Of a DNA stretch of 64,000 nt, positions 28,677 to 35,834 are shown one piece after another. Origin of the DNA: Ancylobacter sp. WKF20 (GTDB lineage: Bacteria > Pseudomonadota > Alphaproteobacteria > Rhizobiales > Xanthobacteraceae); contig NZ_CP121679.1 in NCBI RefSeq assembly GCF_029760895.1, positions 4,566,238-4,630,237 of the forward strand, given 5' to 3'. The number at the start of each line of letters is the position of its first letter. Position 1 is the stretch's first letter. A program made the translations under genes and the position numbers. The notes beneath the pieces were generated by a model. It ran no database searches. It was not told where the DNA came from and saw only the letters and a program-made list of their open reading frames with translations.

Positions 28677-28954
28677 CCGGCCGAGACGGCGCTGCGCGCC
28701 TTCTTCGCGGCCAGCAGGGCGGCGACATGCTCGACCAGCGTGCCGACGGTCACCTCGGTGCCGTTCAGCGGGCCGTCATTCGGCACTTCGATGCCGAAAT
28801 GGGTTTCCAGCTTGAAGATGGTCTCGATCAGGTCGAGCGAGGAAATGCCGAGCTCGGCGATCGGCGTGTCCGCCGTCAACAGGCTCGGGTCGACGCCCAC
28901 TTCGCCGGCAAGGTACGCGACGATTTCGGCAATGGCGGGGTCGTCAGTCTGCAT
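28673..28954 (-). CDS. acyl carrier protein
   Basis: 93 aa. The four-helix ACP pattern has LGISSLDLIETIFKLETHF around the phosphopantetheine Ser39. The usual D-S-L motif is S-S-L: the preceding Asp is Ser38. The C-terminal tail after residue 80 is longer and more Ala/Lys-rich than in housekeeping AcpP. ATG 28954 is chosen over a long upstream extension. It overlaps the ketosynthase by 4 bp, so both serve one pathway. Confidence 0.88.
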   Translation of the reverse strand: MQTDDPAIAEIVAYLAGEVGVDPSLLTADTPIAELGISSLDLIETIFKLETHFGIEVPNDGPLNGTEVTVGTLVEHVAALLAAKKARSAVSAG

Positions 28955-29116
28955 CGGTCTGCCTGGGTTCAAACGTTGCGGAGCGCCGTCCGCCCCGGAC
29001 GGCCTTCCCATGAGGTGTGGTAGCACAAACAGGGCGGGTGCAAGAACCCACGGGAACGCACGGGCATAGGCGAGCCTCATGTCCGTTGCGCGACAGCGGA
29101 CGGCGTGCCCTTACCC

Positions 29117-30580
29117 TCACGGCACCGCGCCCGTGCTCGCCCCGGTGGCATGGGCGCGCATGAGCTGGGAGAGATAGAGCAGCGAGGATTTCGGCGTGCG
29201 GACCTGCGTGTCGAAATCCACATGGGTGACGCCGAAGCGCCGCCTCTTGCCTTCCGCCCATTCGAAATTGTCCAAGAGCGACCAGACGAAATAGCCGTTC
29301 AGCGCGCAGCCCTGGCCGATGGCGCGGGCGCAGGCGTCGAGATGCGCCTTGATGTAGGCGGTGCGCTCGGGGTCGGCCACCACGCCATTGGCGGGGGCGG
29401 GATCCTCGTAGCAGGCGCCGTTCTCGGTGATGAAAACCGGCGGGTTGCCATACTGGTCGCGCAGCCGGGCGAGCACGGCGACCAGCCCGTCGGCGCTGAT
29501 CGGCCAGCCGAGCAAGGTGCGCGGCGTGCCCTCGGGCACCGCGCCATAGCCGGCCTGCGCCAGGAAGGCGGCGGGGTCGTGCTTGATCCAGGACGGGCCG
29601 TAATAGTTCACGCCGAGGAAATCCACGGGCACGCGGATCGCCTGCAGGTCGCCGGCCTGCACCAGCGGGGCGAAGGTTTGCTCGAAGGCGGCGGGGTAGC
29701 GGCCGAGGAACAGCGGGTCGAGATTGATCGTGTTCCAGCACGCGTCGAAACGCTGCGCGGCGGCGATGTCCTGCGGCTGCTGCGAGGAGGGGAAGATCGG
29801 CTGCAGCGAGAACACGGTGCCGAGCTTGAGATCCGAGCGCTGGGCGCGAAGCGCCGTGATGCCGACGCCCTGCGCGAGATTCTGGTGGTGCTGGGCGCGC
29901 ACATAGCTGTCCCAGCCGGTGAGGCCCGGCGCGTGATTGCCGAAGCCATGGCCGAAAATGGCGTGGACCGAGGGCTCGTTCAGCATCGCCCAGGGCTTCA
30001 CCCGGTCGCCGAGCCGTTCGACGCAGGCGCGCGCATAATCGGCGAACCAGTTGGCGATGTCGCGATTGTGCCAGCCGCCCCGGTCCTGCAGCGCCTGCGG
30101 CAGGTCCCAATGGTAGAGGCAGGCCATGGGCAGGATGTTGTTGGCCAGCAGCCGGTCGACCAGACGGTCGTAGAAATCCAGCCCCTTGTCGTTCACCGCG
30201 CCGGTGCCGTCCGGCATGACGCGCGGCCAGGCGATGGAGAAGCGGTAGGCTTGAAAACCCATCTTCGCCATCAGCCCCACATCCTCGGCATAGAGGTTGT
30301 AGTGGTTGCAGGCGACGTCGCCATTGGTGCCGTCCGCGATGCGGCCCGGCGTGTGCGAGAAGGTGTCCCAGATGGAGGGCTTGCGGCCATCCGCCGTCAC
30401 CGCGCCCTCGATCTGGTAGGCCGAGGTGGAGGCGCCCCAGACGAAGCCGGGCGGGATGCGGGCGGCGCCGGCCGGCGGGGCAGCGGGCAGGGTGGTGGTC
30501 TGGGCGAGACCCGCGCCCGCCAGCGCAGGCAGAGCGGCGGTCGCGGCGGCGGAGGCGAGGAAGTCACGGCGTCGAAGCAT
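29117..30580 (-). CDS. GH1 beta-glucosidase with Tat signal
   Basis: 487 aa. Family 1 glycosidase with acid/base Glu202 (LNEP) and nucleophile Glu386 (ITENG), plus FVWGASTSAYQIEGA and FSIAWPR. It cleaves beta-glucosides such as cellobiose. The N-terminus MLRRRDFLASAAATAALPAL is a twin-arginine signal, so the folded enzyme is exported. Most GH1 enzymes are cytoplasmic. ATG 30580 has AAGGAG upstream. It is followed upstream by a permease gene on the same strand (28-bp gap) and lies near a GH5 gene. Confidence 0.93.
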   Translation of the reverse strand: MLRRRDFLASAAATAALPALAGAGLAQTTTLPAAPPAGAARIPPGFVWGASTSAYQIEGAVTADGRKPSIWDTFSHTPGRIADGTNGDVACNHYNLYAEDVGLMAKMGFQAYRFSIAWPRVMPDGTGAVNDKGLDFYDRLVDRLLANNILPMACLYHWDLPQALQDRGGWHNRDIANWFADYARACVERLGDRVKPWAMLNEPSVHAIFGHGFGNHAPGLTGWDSYVRAQHHQNLAQGVGITALRAQRSDLKLGTVFSLQPIFPSSQQPQDIAAAQRFDACWNTINLDPLFLGRYPAAFEQTFAPLVQAGDLQAIRVPVDFLGVNYYGPSWIKHDPAAFLAQAGYGAVPEGTPRTLLGWPISADGLVAVLARLRDQYGNPPVFITENGACYEDPAPANGVVADPERTAYIKAHLDACARAIGQGCALNGYFVWSLLDNFEWAEGKRRRFGVTHVDFDTQVRTPKSSLLYLSQLMRAHATGASTGAVP

Positions 30581-30608
30581 CGGTGCTCCTTCGGGGCCTC
30601 GAAAGGGA

Positions 30609-31940
30609 TCAGGCGGTGATGGCGCGCAGCGCCACCAGCAGGATCGCGGCAACCAGCCCCTGCGCCAGCGTGACCAGCGAGAAGCGCGCGATCACGCTGC
30701 CGGCGGGAAGCCGCGCCGCCTGCCCAACCAGCCAGAAGAATCCGTCATTAATGTGCGAGGCGCCCATCGCCCCCGCGCCGATGGCCAGCGCGGCGAGCGC
30801 GCGGCCCATCGGATCGCCGAGGCCGAGGGGGGCAAGCAGCTCCATCATCATGCCGGCGGCGGTGATGGCGGCGACGAGCGAGGAGCCCTGCAGGGTCTTC
30901 ACAACGGCGGCGAGGGCGAAGGGCAGCAGCAGCGCCAGCGCGCCGGCGGGGGCGTAGGGGATGAGGCGCTCGGCGTTCATCTCCGCCATGCCGGTCTCCT
31001 GCGCGATCTTGGCAAGGCCGCCGGCGGCGCCGATGAGCAGGACAAGGCCGGCGACGCGGGTGATCGCCCGGCCGGCCCAGCCGCTCTCGGTGAGCCCGCC
31101 GCGCTCCCAGTGCCAGCTCAGCAGCAGGAGAAGGCCGGTGCCGGCGAGCAGCAGCACGACGGGGCGTCCGAGGGCGATGAGGAATTCGCGGTTTGACCCG
31201 CCGCCCAAGGGCTCCGAGGCGATGTCGCCGAGCGACTGGGTGACGAGCAGCGCGACGAGCCCGAGGCTGACGGCCCACAGCGCCAGCGCGCCGCGCCGGG
31301 GGGCGTGCATGGTCTCGCCGTCGATCAGCGGGGCGGTATCGACCGGCACCGGCGCGTCGCTCGTGGTCGCGCGGGCGATAAACACGCCGAGCAGCGTCAG
31401 CAGGATGGCGAGCGGCAGGCCGATGGCCAGCGTCAGCCGCCAGTCGGCGCCGAGAATGGTGAAGCTCGCCAGCATGACCGGGGCGGGGACCAGGAGGCCA
31501 TGGCCGGCGGAGAGCGACAGGCCGAGCACCAGCGCCGAGCGCGAACTATCCCCGCCAAGGCCGCGCCGCAGCGGGTTGAGTAGGGCGAAGGCGGCTGCCG
31601 GCGCGGAGGCGACGCTGGCGATGAGGCCGAGCACCGCGAGCGGCAAAGAGCGGCGGGTGCGCCCGGCGGCGCGGGCCTGCAACCGCGCGGTGGCGCCCGT
31701 CGCGTCGGCGATCTCGGCCATGAAGGCGGCGCCGACGACGATGAGGCCGAGCGCGTTGAGGCTCTGGCCGAAGCCGAGGCTGAACGCCTTCGCAACATGG
31801 CTGGTCGACATGCCCGCCGCATAGCCGAAGCCGATGGCGGACAGCGTCAATGCGAGAAAGGGCTGGACCCGTCCGCGCTGGGCGAGCAGCAACAGCGCGA
31901 GGACGGCGAGGGCGAAGAAGGCGGCCTGCTGAAGCGACAT
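30609..31940 (-). CDS. GntP-family permease
   Basis: 443 aa, strongly hydrophobic throughout with about 12 membrane segments. It shows the family pattern FGQSLNALGLIVVGAAFMAEI, SLSAGHGLLVPAPVMLA, and a C-terminal AAITAAGMMMELLAPLG and ASHINDGFFWLVGQ. The GntP family imports gluconate and related sugar acids. Being upstream of the exported beta-glucosidase suggests a plant-sugar acid route. ATG 31940 excludes the REP-derived N-terminal extension. Confidence 0.85.
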   Translation of the reverse strand: MSLQQAAFFALAVLALLLLAQRGRVQPFLALTLSAIGFGYAAGMSTSHVAKAFSLGFGQSLNALGLIVVGAAFMAEIADATGATARLQARAAGRTRRSLPLAVLGLIASVASAPAAAFALLNPLRRGLGGDSSRSALVLGLSLSAGHGLLVPAPVMLASFTILGADWRLTLAIGLPLAILLTLLGVFIARATTSDAPVPVDTAPLIDGETMHAPRRGALALWAVSLGLVALLVTQSLGDIASEPLGGGSNREFLIALGRPVVLLLAGTGLLLLLSWHWERGGLTESGWAGRAITRVAGLVLLIGAAGGLAKIAQETGMAEMNAERLIPYAPAGALALLLPFALAAVVKTLQGSSLVAAITAAGMMMELLAPLGLGDPMGRALAALAIGAGAMGASHINDGFFWLVGQAARLPAGSVIARFSLVTLAQGLVAAILLVALRAITA

Positions 31941-32029
31941 GTGCGGGAAAAGCCGGGCGGGACACTCCCCCTCGCTTAGCCCGCCCCGCGCCGGGTGTCC
32001 ATGTGCCCTTGGGTGGGGGCGGGGTAGCC

Positions 32030-32135
32030 ACCGGCACGCCGTCATCCCCGGACTTGGTCCGGGGATCCACGACTTCGGGCTGGGCGCTGCGGGGCAAGTC
32101 GTGGATGGCCGGGCCAAGCCCGGCCATGACGTTGG
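32030..32135. repeat. REP-type double hairpin, family A copy 4 (first of a duplicated pair)
   Basis: The left hairpin is CCCCGGAC-TTG-GTCCGGGG; the right is GGCCGGG-CCAAG-CCCGGCC; the bounds are CGTCAT and ATGACG (32040-32131). The 106-bp unit is repeated at 32174 with a single mismatch. It lies between the divergent GntP and GH5 genes. Confidence 0.9.
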
Positions 32136-32173
32136 TCATGGTGATTCCGGTCGGACATGGCTATGCGACAACA

Positions 32174-32279
32174 ACCGGCACGCCGTCATCCCCGGACTTG
32201 GTCCGGGGATCCACGACTTCGGCCTGGGCGCTGCGGGGCAAGTCGTGGATGGCCGGGCCAAGCCCGGCCATGACGTTGG
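32174..32279. repeat. REP-type double hairpin, family A copy 5 (second of a duplicated pair)
   Basis: Identical to copy 4 over 106 bp except for one base (gggctg versus ggcctg), offset by 144 bp. This indicates a recent local duplication. Confidence 0.9.
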
Positions 32280-32391
32280 CCATGACGTTGTTGGGGGTGG
32301 GCGGCCGGCACTCCGCTCACCGCGCCATTGCCCGCGCGCGGCGGCTTGACTAGGTTGCCGGCCTCGGCAGCAGGCATCGGTTTCCGCGCGC

Positions 32392-33729
32392 ATGGTCTCG
32401 ACGACGCTTTCCCGTCTCAAAACCCGTTCCCGTTCGGGCGCTCTGCTCGCGGGCCTCGCCGCGCTGATGCTGGCGGGGGCACCCGTGCGGGCGCAGGACG
32501 GCGCGGGTGTTGGCACATCCCCGGCGCCCGCTGGAGCGAGCACGCAGGCCGCCGCGCCCATAGCCTCCCCCGCCGCCGGCTTCATCCGCACGGAGGGCAC
32601 GCGCTTCGTGCGGCCGGACGGCTCCACCTTCCCGGTGCGCGGCATGAGCTTCGGCAACTGGCTGCTGCCCGAAGGCTACATGTTCAAGTTCAAGGTCCAC
32701 CGCTCGCCGCGCGAGATCGAGGACGTGATTTCCTGTCTCGCCGGCCCGGAGGAGGCCGCGCGCTTCTGGAAGGCGTTCCGCGAGGTCTATATCCAGGAGC
32801 CGGACCTCGCCTTCATGCAGGCGGCGGGCTTCACCACCGTGCGCATTCCCCTGCACTGGAAGTTCTTCCTCGACCCCGCCGACCCCTCCAAGATCGACCC
32901 GACCGGCGAGGGCTGGGCGCTGATCGACCGTGTGCTCGGCTGGGCGAAGGCGCATGACATCAAGGTCATTCTCGACATCCACGCCGCGCCGGGCGGGCAG
33001 ACCGGGGTGAACCATGATGACGGCGTCGGCTATCCGCTGACCTTCTACGTGCCGGAATTCCAGCGCCGCACCATCACGCTGTGGCGCGCCATCGCCGAGC
33101 GCTACCGCGACAACACGACGGTGCTGGCCTATGACCTGCTCAACGAGCCGATCTCGCCCTATCACGACACGGACTTTCTGAACCCGCGCCTCGAGCCGCT
33201 GTACCAGAAGATCGCGGCGGCCATTCGCGAAGTGGACCCGAACCACCCGATCATTCTGGCGGCGGCGCAGTGGAGCACCAATTTCGGCGTGTTCGGCCCG
33301 CCCTTCGACGACAACCTCGCCTACACTTACCACAAGTTTTGGGCGAGCCCGGAGCGGCGCGAGGTGCAGGATTATGTGAACTTCGCCAATCGCTGGGGCG
33401 TGCCGATCTTCCTCGGCGAGACCGGCGAGCTCACCGACGAGTGGAACGCCAAGTACCGGGCGATGAATGAGCGCTTCGGCATCGGCTGGAGCTTCTGGAC
33501 CTTCAAGAATCTCGATTCCCGCTCCACCGTCGTCTCCATCACCAAGCCGGAGGGCTGGGACGCCATCGCCGCCTTCGGCTCGGCGCCGCGCGATGAGTGG
33601 GACGCGATGCCGAAGCCCTCGCGCGATCAGGTGAAGGCGACGCTCGACGCCTATATCGAGAACGCCAAATTCGCCAACGCCACCGTCAACCGCGGCTATG
33701 TCGCCTCGCTCGGCCTGACCGCGCCGTGA
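32392..33729 (+). CDS. secreted GH5 endoglucanase-like glycosidase
   Basis: 445 aa. The signal peptide GALLAGLAALMLAGAPVRAQ ends near residue 35, followed by an Ala/Pro-rich linker (to about 62) and a family-5 TIM barrel. Acid/base Glu252 (LLNEPIS) and nucleophile Glu343 (IFLGETGEL) are present, with VILDIHAAPGGQ. The fold suits cleavage of beta-1,4 or beta-1,3 glucans; substrate is not certain. It ends 25 bp before matB on the same strand. Confidence 0.9.
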   Translation: MVSTTLSRLKTRSRSGALLAGLAALMLAGAPVRAQDGAGVGTSPAPAGASTQAAAPIASPAAGFIRTEGTRFVRPDGSTFPVRGMSFGNWLLPEGYMFKFKVHRSPREIEDVISCLAGPEEAARFWKAFREVYIQEPDLAFMQAAGFTTVRIPLHWKFFLDPADPSKIDPTGEGWALIDRVLGWAKAHDIKVILDIHAAPGGQTGVNHDDGVGYPLTFYVPEFQRRTITLWRAIAERYRDNTTVLAYDLLNEPISPYHDTDFLNPRLEPLYQKIAAAIREVDPNHPIILAAAQWSTNFGVFGPPFDDNLAYTYHKFWASPERREVQDYVNFANRWGVPIFLGETGELTDEWNAKYRAMNERFGIGWSFWTFKNLDSRSTVVSITKPEGWDAIAAFGSAPRDEWDAMPKPSRDQVKATLDAYIENAKFANATVNRGYVASLGLTAP

Positions 33730-33754
33730 GGGGCTGAAAGAGGAACGCCCTTCC

Positions 33755-35269
33755 GTGACCAACCCGCTTTTTGACCTGATCCGCGCCGGCCAGCCCGACC
33801 TCACCCGCCCCTTCCTGGAGACGGCGGAAGGCCGCGTCTTCACCTATGGCGATCTCGACCGGCGCTCGGCGCAATACGCCAATGCACTGGTCACGCTGGG
33901 GCTCCAGCCCGGCGACCGGGTGGCGCTGCAGGTGGAAAAGAGCGCCGAGGCGATCTTCGCCTATCTCGGCACGGTGCGGGCGGGCGGCGTGTTCCTGCCG
34001 CTCAACACCGCCTATACCGGGCCGGAGATCGCCTATTTCCTCGGCGATGCGCAGCCGGCCCTGTTCGTCTGCGATCCCGCGCAGGAGGCGGCGCTCGTCC
34101 CGGTCGCGCAGGCGCAGGGCGTCGCGCGGCTGCTCACGCTCGGCGCGGATGGACGGGGCACGCTGGCGGATGCCGCCGATGCGGCGAGCGAGAGCTTCGC
34201 GGATGTCGCGCGCGGGGCGGATGACCTCGCCGCGCTGCTCTACACCTCCGGCACCACCGGCCGCTCCAAGGGGGCGATGCTCACCCAGGGCAATCTCATC
34301 TCCAATGCGCGCGCCCTGGTGGAGGCGTGGCGCTACACGGCCGATGACGTGCTGATCCACGCGCTGCCGATCTTCCACACCCACGGCCTGTTCGTCGCCA
34401 CCAATGTGACGCTGGCGGCGGGCGCCTCGATGATCTTCCTGCCGAAGCTCGACCCCGAGCTCATCATCCGCCTGATGGACCGGGCAAGCGTGCTGATGGG
34501 GGTGCCGACCTTCTACACGCGGCTGCTGAAGTCGCCGAAGCTGACGCGCGAGGCGGCGGCGGGGATGCGGCTGTTCATCTCCGGCTCGGCGCCGCTGCTG
34601 GCCGAGACGCATCGCGACTGGCATGCCCGCACCGGCCACGCCATTCTCGAACGCTACGGCATGACCGAAACCAACATGAACACCTCCAACCCCTATGAGG
34701 GCGAGCGGCGCGCCGGCACGGTGGGCTTTCCCTTGCCGGGGGTGAGCGTGCGGGTGGTCGACGCGCAGAACGGGCGCGAGCTGATCCATGGCGCCATCGG
34801 CATGATCGAGGTAAAGGGGCCGAACGTCTTCAAGGGCTATTGGCGGATGCCCGAGAAGACGGCGGCGGAGTTCCATGATGGCTGGTTCGTCACCGGCGAT
34901 CTCGGCCTGATCGACGAACGCGGCTATGTCCACATCGTCGGGCGCGGCAAGGACCTTGTCATCACCGGCGGCTACAATGTCTACCCGAAGGAAGTGGAGA
35001 GCGAGATCGACGCGCTGGACGGCGTGATCGAGAGCGCGGTGATCGGCGTCGCCCATCCCGATTTTGGCGAGGGGGTGACGGCGGTGGTGGTCGCCCGCTC
35101 CGATGCCGGCCTCAGCGAGGCCGCCGTGCTCGCCGCGCTGGAAGCGCGCCTTGCCCGCTACAAGCTGCCCAAGCGGGTGTTCTTTGCCGACGACCTGCCG
35201 CGCAACACCATGGGCAAGGTGCAGAAGAACGTGCTGCGCGAGCAGTATAAGGGGTTGTATGGCGGGTAG
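33755..35269 (+). CDS. matB: malonyl-CoA synthetase
   Basis: 504 aa AMP-forming acyl-CoA synthetase. It has the P-loop YTSGTTGRSKG, RYGMTETNMNTSNPYEGE (the MatB-type A5 motif), GDLGLIDERGYVHIVGR and the C-terminal Lys motif PRNTMGKVQKN. The N-terminal region (VEKSAEAIFAYLGTVRAGG, PLNTAY) matches rhizobial MatB. It makes malonyl-CoA from malonate. The start is a GTG at 33755 with AAAGAGG upstream. MatA, MatC and a malonate transporter are absent nearby. Confidence 0.9.
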   Translation: MTNPLFDLIRAGQPDLTRPFLETAEGRVFTYGDLDRRSAQYANALVTLGLQPGDRVALQVEKSAEAIFAYLGTVRAGGVFLPLNTAYTGPEIAYFLGDAQPALFVCDPAQEAALVPVAQAQGVARLLTLGADGRGTLADAADAASESFADVARGADDLAALLYTSGTTGRSKGAMLTQGNLISNARALVEAWRYTADDVLIHALPIFHTHGLFVATNVTLAAGASMIFLPKLDPELIIRLMDRASVLMGVPTFYTRLLKSPKLTREAAAGMRLFISGSAPLLAETHRDWHARTGHAILERYGMTETNMNTSNPYEGERRAGTVGFPLPGVSVRVVDAQNGRELIHGAIGMIEVKGPNVFKGYWRMPEKTAAEFHDGWFVTGDLGLIDERGYVHIVGRGKDLVITGGYNVYPKEVESEIDALDGVIESAVIGVAHPDFGEGVTAVVVARSDAGLSEAAVLAALEARLARYKLPKRVFFADDLPRNTMGKVQKNVLREQYKGLYGG

Positions 35270-35345
35270 GGGGCCGGCGGCCACTCCCGCGCGCGGACCA
35301 ACCGCGTCGCGGTGAGCCTGCTGCTCGCCCGTGCCATCTACTGGC

Positions 35346-35438
35346 CGTCATGGCCGGGCTTGACCCGGCCATCCACGCCTTCCCGACCCTCACCCCTGGC
35401 CAAAGTCGTGGATCCCCGGGTCAAGCCCGGGGATGACG
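35346..35438. repeat. REP-type double hairpin, family A copy 6
   Basis: Left hairpin ATGGCCGGG-CTTGA-CCCGGCCAT, right hairpin CCCCGGG-TCAAG-CCCGGGG, bounded by CGTCAT and GATGACG. It lies between the convergent matB and csoR genes and is probably their shared transcription end. Confidence 0.85.
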
Positions 35439-35459
35439 GTGTGGGTGCGGCGCGCGCGC

Positions 35460-35744
35460 TCAGCCCTTCAGCTTGCCGAGAACCTCGATCAGCTCGGACA
35501 CCTTGGCGCGCTGCTGGTCGGCGTCGCCGGAGGTGATGGCGTGCTCGACGCAGTGCGCGACGTGATCGCGCAGCACCTCTTCTTCCACCTTCTTCAACGC
35601 CGCCCGCACCGCCGCCACCTGGGTGACGATGTCGATGCAGTAGCGGTTGTCCTCGACCATGCGGGAGAGGCCCCGTACCTGTCCCTCGATGCGGTTCAGC
35701 CGTTTCAGGCAGGCGGTGCGTGTGTCGTTCTGCATGCTTGTCAT
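35460..35744 (-). CDS. csoR: CsoR-family copper-sensing repressor
   Basis: 94 aa. An all-helical DUF156 protein with the Cu(I) ligands Cys36 (RYCIDIV), His61 and Cys65 (RDHVAHC), the same spacing as known CsoR. The first helix is LKRLNRIEGQVRGLSRMVEDN. Copper binding should release it from DNA. ATG 35744 lies inside one operator; ATG 35735 three codons on is equally possible, and neither has a clear ribosome-binding site. It is divergent from copA. Confidence 0.93.
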   Translation of the reverse strand: MTSMQNDTRTACLKRLNRIEGQVRGLSRMVEDNRYCIDIVTQVAAVRAALKKVEEEVLRDHVAHCVEHAITSGDADQQRAKVSELIEVLGKLKG

Positions 35745-35762
35745 ATACCCATGCGGGGTATA
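35744..35762. promoter_or_regulatory. CsoR operator 1
   Basis: TATACCC-ATGCG-GGGTATA, a perfect 7-5-7 inverted repeat of the CsoR type (TACCC-N5-GGGTA). It overlaps the csoR start codon. Confidence 0.85.
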
Positions 35763-35777
35763 TATCGCAAGCCATAG

Positions 35778-35794
35778 ATACCCATATGGGGTAT
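35778..35794. promoter_or_regulatory. CsoR operator 2
   Basis: ATACCC-ATATG-GGGTAT, a 6-5-6 inverted repeat of the same type, 15 bp from operator 1 and 40 bp before the copA start. Two sites in one divergent region suggest cooperative control of csoR and copA. Confidence 0.85.
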
Positions 35795-35834
35795 ATGTGG
35801 CGCGTTCGGGCGCGCCCGCCCGACGGAGGATGCG

